Assembly (NCBI GenBank): GCA_038093975.1
Contig: JBBPTG010000047.1
Span: 1-64,000 of the forward strand
Origin: Chalciporus piperatus
Lineage: Eukaryota > Basidiomycota > Agaricomycetes > Boletales > Boletaceae
Direction: 5' to 3'
Length of the DNA stretch: 64,000 nucleotides
The position numbers and the translations under genes are program-made. Under the pieces are notes generated by a model. It saw only the letters and a program-made list of their open reading frames with translations, ran no database searches and was not told where the DNA came from. Shown piece by piece: positions 23,206-33,355 of the stretch (position 1 is its first letter; each line of letters opens with the position of its first letter).

Positions 23206-23245
23206 TGTGGGAAAGCGCTGTGGTATACCGCAGTGCTTTCCCACA
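23206..23245. repeat. 40-bp near-perfect palindrome
   Basis: The left arm TGTGGGAAAGCGCTGTGGTA and the right arm are reverse complements with two mismatches and no loop. 23246-23600 has no supported gene. Confidence 0.8.
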
Positions 23246-23604
23246 TACACATGAGCACTACAACCTACCAACGAGTAACCTTGAAACAGGTTGAAGCCCC
23301 ACCCAGCCGCGAGGAAATCCAACGAAGGAGTCGAAGGGCGAATGAGGTGGGTGGATACAAACGGTGAGTGGAGAGTCGAAATGAGGCAAACAAAAGTGAC
23401 ACAACCAAAGTGCAGCGTCAAAACAGACGGTGAGTCAGTCTCACCCTCATCTTACAACCTCACCCTCATCCCTCAACCCACGACGACGACGAAATCACGA
23501 TGATCAAATGATGGCGACGAGAAACAGCACAATGCACGGAATTTGTGCATTGTGCCATTTCTCGTCTCGTTCTCGCTCTCGCTCTCGTCTCACCCTTCAC
23601 CCTC

Positions 23605-23830
23605 GCTCTGGACACCCTCTGTTTGCTCTGGACACCTTCTGTTTGCTTTGGGCATCCCCTGGTCGCTTTGGACCTTATCTATTTGCTCTGGACACCCTCT
23701 GTTCGCTCTGGACCCCCACTGCTCGCTCTGGACCCCCACTACTCGCTTTGGACACCCTCTGTTTACTCTGGACACCCTCTGTTCACTGTGGACACCCTCC
23801 GTTCACTGTGGACACCCTCCATTTGGTTTG
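23605..23830 (+). repeat. 20-bp minisatellite, about 11 units
   Basis: Tandem units of consensus GCTCTGGACACCCTCTGTTT, drifting along the array. Long ORFs through it on both strands (Cys/Trp-rich) are artefacts of the repeat. Confidence 0.9.
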
Positions 23831-23900
23831 TATCCATGTTCGTATATTGAGTGTTGACCTCCCACTCTATCTACACTTCTGTTCAAGTATCTAATACATC

Positions 23901-24589
23901 TAGTGTTTAAAAGTCCAGTTACATAACTGGAAAAAAACCGAAACTTAACTTAACCGGAGCAAAATATAACTGAAACCAGGTGAAAAATTGTAACTGGTTA
24001 CATCCAGTTTCAGTTACAGTTTTGTCACTTCCAAAATTTTACAAAACTGTACACAAACTGGTTATAACTGGTTTTAAATAATAACCTATATATGGTCATC
24101 TACCACTATTTTTCCTGATTTTTTACAAAGTTTTCCAACCTTATTTGATTTTCTTTCTGAATATTGAAGTAAATTGATGAAATGACTGATTGAAACACAC
24201 TCTACTCAAATACACATGTTAATTTGCACTGCTGAAATTATATATTTGCTTGTATTTTACTTAACTTGACCTCCATTCTAATGCAATATCCACCAAAACA
24301 TATGATAATCATGGTAATATAATAATATGAGCATATCTTCTCAAGGACTGAACCAAATCATATAATCCAGGGGTCATTTTAAAGCTAAGGATTAGGGCTT
24401 TCTAATGTTTGTCCAGTTATTACAAAAAACCGGTCACAGACTGGTCACAAACTGGACCATAACTGATATGACAGTTATGTAAAGTTTCAGTTCAGTTAAA
24501 CTGATTTTGCCAAAATTGATAACCAGTTACAGTTACAGTTTTGTCAAAAGAGGTATAAAAACTTAACTTAACTGGACTTTTAAACACTA
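23901..24589. mobile_element. hAT-like MITE (copy M2)
   Basis: 689 bp, both ends TAGTGTTTAAAAGTCCAGTT (inverted), flanked by a perfect 8-bp duplication AATACATC (23893-23900 and 24590-24597). 8-bp duplications are typical of hAT elements. There is no ORF, and subterminal AACTGG / CCAGTT motifs are repeated at both ends. Confidence 0.93.
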
Positions 24590-24597
24590 AATACATC

Positions 24598-24880
24598 ATT
24601 GCAATATATGTTACTATTCATCTACTACTCGAGTGCACATGAGGATGTACCCAATGGGTTTGCTGATGTACGGCTCCATGAAAGTTGAAGACTACAAGTA
24701 AATACACATATTAGACCTTACTATGGTAGTTATTATAGAGCTTTATAGTACTTAATATCACTTTCAAAAAGCTATATAGTAATATTAGAGGTCCTATAGC
24801 ACTTTATAGTACTCTATCTCACTTTCAATATATATATATAGTAATATGAGAGGTCCTATAGCAACTATACCACTATATAG
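24598..24880. other. AT-rich intergenic stretch
   Basis: No gene. It contains short imperfect repeats of the CCTATAGCACTTTATAGTAC / TATATAGTAATA type. Confidence 0.5.
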
Positions 24881-25200
24881 ATGAGACCTCTTCTATATAG
24901 GGAAATGGTTTTTCCTGATGTGGGTTCCCTCCTCGTCACGAATAAGGAAGGCAAGCACATCTGCGGCAGATGGCAGAGACTCAAAGGCTGCACAACCCCT
25001 CACACCAACAAGTACATTTGCTCAGGATGTGGATCTCCATCCCACAGTGCCCAGCACTGTTCCTAAGCTCAACGCCCACGCAGTCACAACTCCCTATAAA
25101 GCAGAGCAATGGGAGGAAGCCATCGACAACGCTGACCTACGCTCTCATTTCGGCGGCATACCCAATGGTCTCCGTGCAGGTTTCATTATAGACTTTCCCA
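24881..25200 (+). pseudogene. CCCH/CCHC gag-like relic, DIRS-like retroelement type
   Basis: The first frame gives HICGRWQRLKGCTTPHTNKY followed by ICSGCGSPSHSAQHC, a C-x8-C-x3-H plus C-x2-C-x4-H-x4-C arrangement. A frame change near 25055 then gives VTTPYKAEQWEEAI and DIPNGL-like GGIPNGLRAGF. This combination is the usual end of the ORF preceding the reverse transcriptase of basidiomycete tyrosine-recombinase (DIRS/Ngaro-like) elements, from memory. RT and recombinase are absent. Ends at LTR H. Confidence 0.45.
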
Positions 25201-25217
25201 CCATCTCATATGTACAG

Positions 25218-25671
25218 TGTTATAGTATTTAAAAACTTTTCAAACTTCTGCCTACAATGGTATTCGAACACTGGACTTTGTCTACAAGTTAGGGGTCAAG
25301 CCGGATTCATGTTTATCCGCTCTGGTAGTCCCTATAGCACTACGTAATCTATTACATAATCAGGTCACGTGACAAAGGTCCAGACTCAGATGAGTCAGCA
25401 ATGATGTCATGGTCTAGACCCTAGTTCGTGCCTGGTACCTTTTCTTATCATCGTACCATTTACCTTATCTATCTTTTCCTTTATGTTTTCCTTATTCGGC
25501 TGTTCGTCTGTGCGCACATCTCAATAGTATATAAGTAGCCCTGTACTTATCACAGACCCCAGTCTAATCCATTTGTTGCTTCACCGCAATTAAGTTTTAG
25601 TACTCAGCTTATCCTTGGCAAGGTCTAGTGTGACCTAAGTCCCCGCTGTGTGTTGTCATCGTATCATAACA
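25218..25671 (+). mobile_element. Putative solo LTR, family H
   Basis: Starts TGTTATAGTATTT and ends ATCGTATCATAACA (TG...CA, inverted TGTTAT/ATAACA). Carries TCACGTGAC, one TGAGTCA, and TATA (AATAGTATATAAGTAGCC, about 25527). Flanks TACAG and ATGAG do not match, so it is a rearranged LTR or one side of a truncated element. Only one copy in the window. Confidence 0.5.
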
Positions 25672-25723
25672 ATGAGTAGTGCTGGGCTCGACGACTGACC
25701 AGTCTAATGGGAGGGTGAGCTGA

Positions 25724-25925
25724 TCAAGAACACATAGCTGTACCAACGGCTGTTACACCCTCTGACAAGGATGGGAAGATTGACAACAACTTCTTCTTGT
25801 CAGAACGAATATTGTCAGTAAAGACAACCTTCGGAGGCCCATGTCCAAAGCTTGTGAGCGAGGGAAATATTGCACTGAGCACAGGACCCCATCTATTATG
25901 GGATTTGGAAGGAGTGAAGGTCATT
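25724..25925 (-). pseudogene. Transposase-like fragment (FTDN motif)
   Basis: Minus frame reads SHNRWGPVLSAIFPSL, GHGPPKVVFTDNIRSDKKKL and IFPSLSEGV. A G-PP-vvfTDN-x-x-DK-x-x-L segment is the second-Asp region of an RNase H-fold transposase-like family common in agaricomycetes. Too short to name; no start or end visible. Confidence 0.4.
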
Positions 25926-25977
25926 GAGCAGATCTCGCCATACTGATTGACAGTGGTGAATAATGCATTAAAGGCAG

Positions 25978-26448
25978 TGTTATGATTCCCTATTCTTTCC
26001 TTTTCCTTTACCTTGTACTAAGTCCTAGTCGCTGGTTTGAGTCCTGCCTAGGCCTCTCATTTCTTACTTTGTCTTAGTCAGCGAATGTTCTCTCATGTTC
26101 TTTCACCTTCTATGCTTTGTCATCGCTGACTTGTATGCTTACTGAGCATGACTCATTCTTATTCGTCATAGCTTGTTCTTACTCATTCTGGTCCCTTCTA
26201 TGCCTGCCCTTAACTTGTTCCTTTATCTATATAAACCCTCGAAGTTTCTCCTGTAACCTTAAGTTAGACCTACACAATCTAACCTTGTCATTCCTCGTTC
26301 TCCTTGAACCCTCTGAGAGTCATCGTCCCACTCTTGAACAGACGCTAGGCCTTAACGTAGACATCCCATCGTTAGGCTACCCTTGAAACCCTTGTCTTTG
26401 ACTAGGCTTTTGTGTCTACGCTTTGACCTACCCGGTACAAGCATAACA
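25978..26448 (+). mobile_element. Gypsy family C 5' LTR (copy C2)
   Basis: 471 bp, TGTTATGATTCCC to CAAGCATAACA, followed directly by the family leader and gag, so it is the 5' LTR of a 3'-truncated element. TATA-like TATCTATATAAACCC near 26224. The left flank GGCAG has no partner because the 3' end is lost at about 28830. Confidence 0.9.
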
Positions 26449-26766
26449 AAAGGTCTAACTTACCCTTGAAGGCTACCTTCGCTGTAGACCTCCACCATTT
26501 CCAGACGACCTCGCCTCAACACCTCTCGTTGGGGCCTCCCACGAGAAACCGCTAACCCACAGAACCCCGAATCCTCTGACTCGGGCTCACCTGAAGAGGA
26601 ACAGTCCTACGACACCTCTGATCTCTACGATGAACCAATCACCACCCAAGAGGAACAAGAAGAAACCCTTCACCTCTCCCACAAATTCTCCTCAGCTGTA
26701 ACCATCCCAAGATCACCAACACCGCTGTCACCTACCCCAATATCCCGAAGAGCTCCACAGTTCCCT

Positions 26767-27789
26767 GTGTCGCCTGCTCCCACACGAACCTCAGCCTTCT
26801 CCACTCCTTCCCTTCCCATGCCCATGTTTGCACCAGGAGCGTATCAAGTACCTCCACCTCCTACCTTCGTAAACCCCATGTCTTCTTCCAAACCCACTGA
26901 ACTCTGCATTGGAGCCCCAGATGCCTTTGATGGCTCCTTTGAAAAAAGCACCGCCTGGATGAACTCTATCCAATTCTATCTCACCGTCAATGGTGATGTA
27001 TACAACACTGATCCCAAGAAGATCGCCTTCGCGCTATCCTACATGTCCAAGGGATCAGCAGCCACTTGGGCTGCCACCTTCTGCTGAAAAGCCATCACTG
27101 GCGCCACTGTCACAATGGGAACCTGGGCTCAATTCATCACCGACTTCAAAACCACGTTCAAACACCATGATACCGTAGGAAACACCGTCGCCTGGCTTTC
27201 CACCAAACGAATGAGACCTCTCAAGAACGGAGAACACTCTCCCTCTCTCTCTGAGTTCATTTCGGGTTTCCAGAACCAAGTCGCCTTATCTGGCATTACC
27301 GATAACAATGTCCTAATTGGATACTTCTCTGCGGGAATACCCATCTCCCTTATGAGACGAGTCAACAGCATGGATACCGTCCCTACCACGATTGAGGATT
27401 GGTACAAGTGCACCACCCAATTCCAGACCCAATGGGAACACGCCAATGAGATCACTAATCACAATCGCAACCCTGCCAAACCATTCTGTCTGTTCTCCTC
27501 CGCCAATCACTCTACCCCTGCCAGGGACCCCAATGCCATGGACGTCGACATCATCCGTATCTCCAAACTCACTCCTGAAGAGCGGAAACGCTGCCAGGAG
27601 AAGGGACTCTGCTTCCGCTGCAGGAAAGCTGGACATCGGTCCAACGCCTGCCCAGAGTTCTCCTCGAACCAGAAAACCCCGAAGAAGGTTCAGAAGATTG
27701 AGGAAGAAATTCCCTCGTTGATCGAGATAGATGATGACGAGGATGAAACCACAGTTCGTAAAGTGGCCTTTGTCACAAATGGTTTTTAG
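26767..27789 (+). pseudogene. Gypsy family C gag (copy C2)
   Basis: Reads SAFSTPSLPMPMFAPGAYQV, IGAPDAFDGSFEKSTAWMNS, a premature TGA at about 27085, then TWAQFITDFKTTFKHHDTVG, EHANEITNHNRNP, and an intact CCHC knuckle CFRCRKAGHRSNAC. Ends TNGF* at 27789. Acts as the capsid/nucleocapsid precursor in intact relatives. The single nonsense codon and the lost frameshift heptamer make it inactive. Confidence 0.9.
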
Positions 27790-28830
27790 GCCAGGAAGCT
27801 CTGCTGACGCAAGCTTCCCCAGTCACGTGTGCACCTGTACTTGTAAAGTCGCGAAAGCGCTCTATGCAAATTCCCATACAGATTATCGTTCCCTCGCACA
27901 CGATGAAAGCCGTCGAAACCCATGCCCTCATTGATAGCGGCGCAGACATATCCTGTATCGATTGAGGCTTCATACGAAAGAATTGAATCCCAACCACTCG
28001 ACTTAAAACCCATATTCGAGTCCGAAATGTCGACCAGACCGCAAACAAAAGCGGAATGATACTCTTCACCACCACCCTCTTCCTTGACATTGAAGGAATC
28101 ACACAAGAAGTAATCTTCCACATCATGAACTGTGGAAACGAAAACATCATCCTAGGACTCCCATGGCTTGAAAAAGCTAATCCAACCATCGACTGGCGCC
28201 GATGTACCCTCTCACTGTCAGAGTCTATCAATGAGTCAAAGAAGTTATATACCATACATGCTGCGGCCTGTAAGGCCAACGACCAACTCTTCACTCGACC
28301 TACCCCTCCTCCTCGACACTCTTATGTAACCCCGGAAGTCGATAAACAACTCTTTGACTACCTGGACTCTGAAACCGAATCCACCTTCCTGAACCGAGCC
28401 TATGAGAACCATACCCTAAACCGCATTATTCGTTGTGGTTCACGCTTTGTCCCCAATCATGTTGTCGCTCGCCTTACCTGAGCTACTGAACTCGCAATCA
28501 CGGCCGAACTGGCCAAACCTAAACCTATCCTTCCAGAAGAATACGTCAAATATGTCGGTTTTCGACGAACCCTCAGCCGGTCACCTGCCTCCATCTCGGG
28601 TTTACAACCACGAAATCAACCTGAAGGAATCCTTCGTCCCTAAAATTGGAAACTTTATCCGCTATCCCGAATGAAAAGAAAGCCACAGAAGACTTCCTTG
28701 AAGAGAACCTGCATACGAGAAAGATACGTCCTTCCAATTTCCCCCAAGCATCCCCCTTCTTCTTTGTCAAAAAGAAAGACGGAAAACTCCGCCCCTGCCA
28801 AGACTACCGGTATCTCAACGAACCAGACCC
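27790..28830 (+). pseudogene. Gypsy family C protease and RT start (copy C2)
   Basis: Protease HALIDSGADISCID retains Asp-Ser-Gly but is followed by TGA codons where the sister copy has Trp and Gln (about 27964 and 27986). The frame then continues MILFTTTLFLDIEGIT, NIILGLPWLEKANPTIDW, RHSYVTPEVDKQLFDYLD, and in other frames [15 protein letters not shown] is cut right after YLNE at about 28830 by repeat G. Confidence 0.88.
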
Positions 28831-29228
28831 TTCAGTCAAAAAGGGTCGCACAACTGGTATAGCCGAAGTGTACAAATGGTTGTGGAACTGGGTCCATCTG
28901 ACGCTCGGCCGGTCCTACGTAGGAGTGGTACGGCCGGCACCGTAGAAGTGGTACCCTTTGAGAATAAGCATGCTCGGCCAGTACCAGTTTCTCGAGCTAT
29001 GTCTGAGCGTGACTCTGGTACTGGCCTGCTGACCCCTATACAGCATGCTCTGCCGGTACCAGTTCCTCGAGTTATGTCTGACCGTGACTCTGGTACCGGC
29101 CTGTTGTCCCCTATACAGCATACTCGGCCCGTACCAGTCCCTCGAGTCATTTCTGACCGCAAATCTGGTACCGGCCTGTTGTCCCCTATACAGCATACTC
29201 GGCCCGTACCAGTCCCCCGACTTCTTTA
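28831..29228 (+). repeat. Satellite G, 75-bp units (copy 1)
   Basis: A unique leader (TCAGTCAAAAAGGGTCGCAC ...GTGGTACCCTTTGAGAA) shared with 41396, then about 3.4 units of 75 bp starting CATGCTCGGCC. Each unit carries GGCCGGTACCA / TGGTACCGGCC arms around CTCGAG. The left edge interrupts gypsy C RT. Confidence 0.88.
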
Positions 29229-30084
29229 TTCCTGACATTAATGGAGTTTACTATAGTTTCAGAGGACGAGAAGAGGGAAGCCATGGAGAGGATGAGTCTC
29301 ATTCTGAACTGCTTTTCACAAGCTTACGCTACAAAGTATACTTGATAAAATCATCACACAAAGTAATCAAGAGAAGTCTCATGCATAGTCTGAACCTCGC
29401 TTCTTTTTGCTTGGTTGCTGAGTCCGACCGGACCTCCTGACCGGGCTCTTGCGAGTGCGAGTATTTGAGGAAGGACCAGCGCGGGTGGGGGACTGTCTTT
29501 TTTGGTTTTCCTCGCTGAGAGTTCTGCTTTCCCCTTTTCTTCCACTTCCTTTCTCTTCCTCGTTTCCACCTCTGTCCTCTCTCCCATTTCCTCTTCCTCA
29601 TTTCCACCTCTGTCCTCTCTCCCATTTCCTCTGCCTCGAGCCTTGCTGCCTCTGCCTCCTTGGCCTTATGGCTCTCCTCTGTCCTCTTCCTCGTTTCCTC
29701 TTCCTTGGCCTTACGGCTCTCCTCCGTCCTCTTCCTCATTTCCTCCTCCTCGAGCCTCGCTATCTCTGCCTCCTTGGCCTTATGGCTCTCCTCCATCCTC
29801 TTTCTCATTTCCTCCTCCTCAAGCCTCGCTGCCTTTGCCTCCTTGGCCTTCTCTTTCTCCTTCCTCATATTCTCCCTCTCCACCTCTTTGTTATTCCCGC
29901 TCTTGTCTCCTTCATCCCAAAGTTCCCTTGGGCCATTTCGCTTTCCAATCGGCCCACAGCCTCCTTCATGGCCCCCACCACCTCTTCCGCCCTCTCCTTA
30001 CCCAGCACTGAAGACCGAAGGAACTCGGGGGCACTCTCGTCATCGTCTTCAACCTCGACTGCCCTCCAACATTCGCGCAGGAGC

Positions 30085-30551
30085 TGTTACGAACGCTCCA
30101 TTTCCTTATCCTAATCATCCCTACATTCCATTACGCTTACTAGGTTTCTCTTCGTTTCTTGGACTTAGTTGTTTCACTTTCTCTTTTGTTATCTTATCTT
30201 ATCGCATCACGTGACTTACTTACATAAGCTAGGTCTAGACCTTCGCTTACTAATTGATGACTCACCGCTCACTAGTCAGCATCAGTCAGCATATGACTCA
30301 CGCTTACTCATTCCGCAGTAGAGCTAGTTACGCCATTGGCTAGTAGTCAGTACGAGTCATACCCAGTCACCTACGATAAGGTTTAGCCACAACATGTACA
30401 AACATTGACAATAGTATATAAACCCGGGTCGACAAGCACTGGACTCCCCAGTCTTGTTCTCCTGGAGTTTCCTCATCAAACCTCAGCCAAGTTCATCGGC
30501 TCGCTATTGTCTATTGTGAGTCTTAGCTCTTAGTTGAGTTGAGTCGTTTCA
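30085..30551 (+). mobile_element. Solo LTR, gypsy family B (copy B3)
   Basis: 467 bp, TGTTACGAACG to GAGTCGTTTCA, with target duplication GGAGC (30080-30084 and 30552-30556). Same family as the LTRs at 50536 and 58579, opposite orientation. It sits in an exon of the host-like gene, restoring ...GLGLLL/RECWRAV when removed. Confidence 0.92.
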
Positions 30552-31433
30552 GGAGCAGCCCAAGGCCGAGAACTACCACAGTACCTTTGTTCCGATCCAT
30601 GAAGCTATACCTTCGCAACGCAGCTAAGGCAGCACGGAACTCATCCCGTTTGGAGTGAATTTCGAGTGGAAGATACTTATTGCCCCAGCGCCAAGATACC
30701 CATTTGGGCAAATTGCCCTTGGACATTGGGGCAGACGAGGATGAGTGTGAGGAAGACTTACATAGTGTATATAGTCAGCAAGCTGTGCCCAAACCCAACC
30801 ACAACGAAGGACTTACAAATATCGGTAGCGCATTCAAAGTGTCAACCAAACTCTTGTATCCAGACTCCTGAGAGAGCCCAGCCAGGAAGTTCGCTCTGTC
30901 ACCTTCGTTGGCTGTTGGACTTTCTTCTTCAGGCACAGCTGGCTGTCCTGAAAGGCGAGGCCGCTTTGACGGCGGTGACCGGACAGGGGACTTGAATGCT
31001 GCCTCACCCTTCTCAGAGTCAGCCTGAGCCTTACCTGCCAGCACATTTAGCTCGTCGCCGCTCTCCTCAGAATCGATGTACGGCTTTCTCTTGCTGGACT
31101 TTCCAAGCACTTCGGGTAATCTGGATCCGGCGGTCAATCCCAAATCCGCCTTCTTGGCCTTGGTAAAAAGAAGAACTGGGAGGCCGTCCTTGGCCCTTGC
31201 ACTCCAGTGATTCCATAGGTTCCTGATTTGCATCTTCGTGAACTTGGATGGGTCCGTGATGTGGAACCCTTCGGGGATGGTGTCAGTGTCTAAATATTCA
31301 GATGCGTCCTTGGACAACTCTTTCCAAGGAACGTGGACCTTCTTTCGCTTAGTGATTTTCACTAGTTATCATTAGTACTAGATTACCATTGAAATAACAA
31401 GAACACTTACTGTATGCTTTGGTGAAGACATCC

Positions 31434-31903
31434 TGTTACGCTTGTACCGGGTAGGTCAAAGCGTAGACACAAAAGCCTAGTCAAGACAAGGGTTTCTAAG
31501 GTAGCCTAATGATGGGATGTCCACGTTAAGGCCTAGCGTCCGTTCAAGAGTAGGACGGTGACTCTCAGAGGGTTCAAAGGAAGCGAGGAATGACCAAGCT
31601 AGATTGCGTAGGTCTAAGTTAGGGTTACAGGAGGAAACTCGAGGGTTTATATAAGTGAAGAAACGAGTTAAGGGCAGACATAGAACAAGTCAGAATACGT
31701 AAGAACAAGTCATGACGAATAGGAATGAGTCATGTTCGGTAAGCATACGAGTCAGCGATGACGAAGCGTGGAAGGTGAAAGAACATTAAGGAATGTTCGC
31801 TGACTAAAGCAAGGTAAGAAAAGAGAGGCCTAGGCAGGACTCGAACCAGCAACTAGGACTTAGTACAAGGTAACAAAGAAAGAAAGAATGGGTGATCGTA
31901 ACA
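31434..31903 (-). mobile_element. Solo LTR, gypsy family C (copy C3)
   Basis: 470 bp, plus strand TGTTACGCTTGTACC to GATCGTAACA, i.e. the reverse of LTR C. Target duplication CATCC (31429-31433 and 31904-31908). Interrupts the exon encoding LVRDVFTKAY of the host-like gene. Confidence 0.92.
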
Positions 31904-33355
31904 CATCCCTTACGAGATCTTGGCATGCCTTGAGCTGGACAATATTCACTCTAGGAAGGATGGAATCCCTACAGGCATCCACCTCTACCTCGGCGATATC
32001 CTCCTCTTTGCTTGAGTCAGATGGCTCATTGTCCTCCTCCTCATCTGCGGCATGTAGTTAGTGTCAGTAATGTTGATATCAGCACCACTTACCATTGTCA
32101 CCCAAGTAGTCGTCAAGGAGATCGGCTCCTTGCTTCATCCAAGACTTGGAATCATTTGATGAGATGGTGAATTGTTTCAGCCACCCATGCTGAGCATCTG
32201 GTTCAAAACTGAACATTTGTGTGAGTAAGGAATCCAAGAGGCCATACAGGTTACTTACATTGCCATCCTGATACCCTCCGTCTTTTCATAACCCACCAGG
32301 ACCATGGCGTGAACCCCCATGCTTCTCCGAATAGCATTCACAAATTCGATTGTGCGGTTCCTGAGATTTTTTTTCCGATAACTGCACGGTTAAACCCATC
32401 GTCAATCATCTTTGTCATGAGGTAATGTCCAATACCGAAAAAGAAAACACTTACACATGCGACTTCTCCTTGTTAGGTGCTCCCTCCAAATTCCATTTCA
32501 CAGCGACTTGCTCAGCTTCATCCCGCTGACTCTTGGGAAGATTGCTGAACCATTTGCGTACTGCTACGGTGCGATTACCAAAGGTTTTGTTATTTTTCTT
32601 GTCCCTTGAGTCGGTGTCGACCTTGGCTACTTCTTCAGGGAATAGACGTTGAGCTGTCCGGAACGCGTCCCATGGGTTCCAGTAGTCTCCGGCATCTGTA
32701 GGCCTTGCTTGAGCCTCACGCTCCTCTGCGGTCAGCGCGTCTGCAGCGGTCAGCAAGTCAGCGATGTCAGCTTCTTCCTGGAGCCTGTCATCCTCTTCCA
32801 AGTGAGGAAGGAATTCGGTCCGAATAGCCTGTCAGCCAGAGGGGTTAGGTTAGTTTGACAAGGCTGGAACTAAGTAAACTTACCTGACGAAGGGGCTTTG
32901 GAAGCTCCACTACTTGATCTTCAAGTAACTCAGAGTCTGTGATCTCATCCCGACAATCCTTCAAAAATTTTTTGCGGGCCACTTTGTTCCCGCGAGCAAC
33001 CCGGTACAACTCGCAGTACTTCTCAAGAGTTGAATGGACCAGTTGGACATGATGAAGAATGCATAGTACTTAGCTGGATACGCTGATGGTAGATTTGAGG
33101 CAAAGGGTAAAAAGCGTGAGAATCGGCAAACAGCGGACCCAGATCTGTGAATCGTCATTACATCAGATGGTGGTTGATCTAATCTAGTGCCAAATCCAGC
33201 CCAGTCAGTTTTGTGAATTGATTACCCAGTCAACTTAGTATAGTTGAATGAATCAAATCAACAACCTGGCCCACTCAGTTTTGCGAATCGGTTATGCAGT
33301 CAACAGTGAACTCCAGTGATTATCAACTATGTATCATACAGGCAGGCGAAGGTAA

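Larger units (their letters stand above)
29329..33080 (-). pseudogene. Large multi-exon host-like gene, broken by two solo LTRs
   Basis: Exons on minus, joined by GT-AG introns of about 50-70 nt: EKYCELYRVARGNKVARKKF...VELPKPLRQ; AIRTEFLPHLEEDDRLQ..NKTFGNRTVAVRKWFSNLPK (32829-32457); RNRTIEFVNAIRRSMGVHAM; FEPDAQHGWLKQFTISSN; an acidic run then ACQDLVRDVFTKAY, split by LTR C3; KITKRKKVHVPWKELSKDAS..LWNHWSARAKDGLPVLLF (31362 down); MSKGNLPKWVSWRWGNKYLP..VVVLGLGLLL, split by LTR B3; then RECWRAVEVEDDDESAPEF and an extremely charged coiled coil (KAKEAEAARLEEEEMRKR repeats, 29883-29450). This architecture is familiar from expanded, uncharacterised agaricomycete gene families. A frame conflict near 29890 plus both LTRs indicate a pseudogene. 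No enzymatic motif is visible. Confidence 0.6.

Noticed and set aside
23430..23894. Cys/Trp/Leu-rich ORFs over the 20-bp minisatellite
   Set aside because: The composition is explained by the tandem repeat; all three frames are open.
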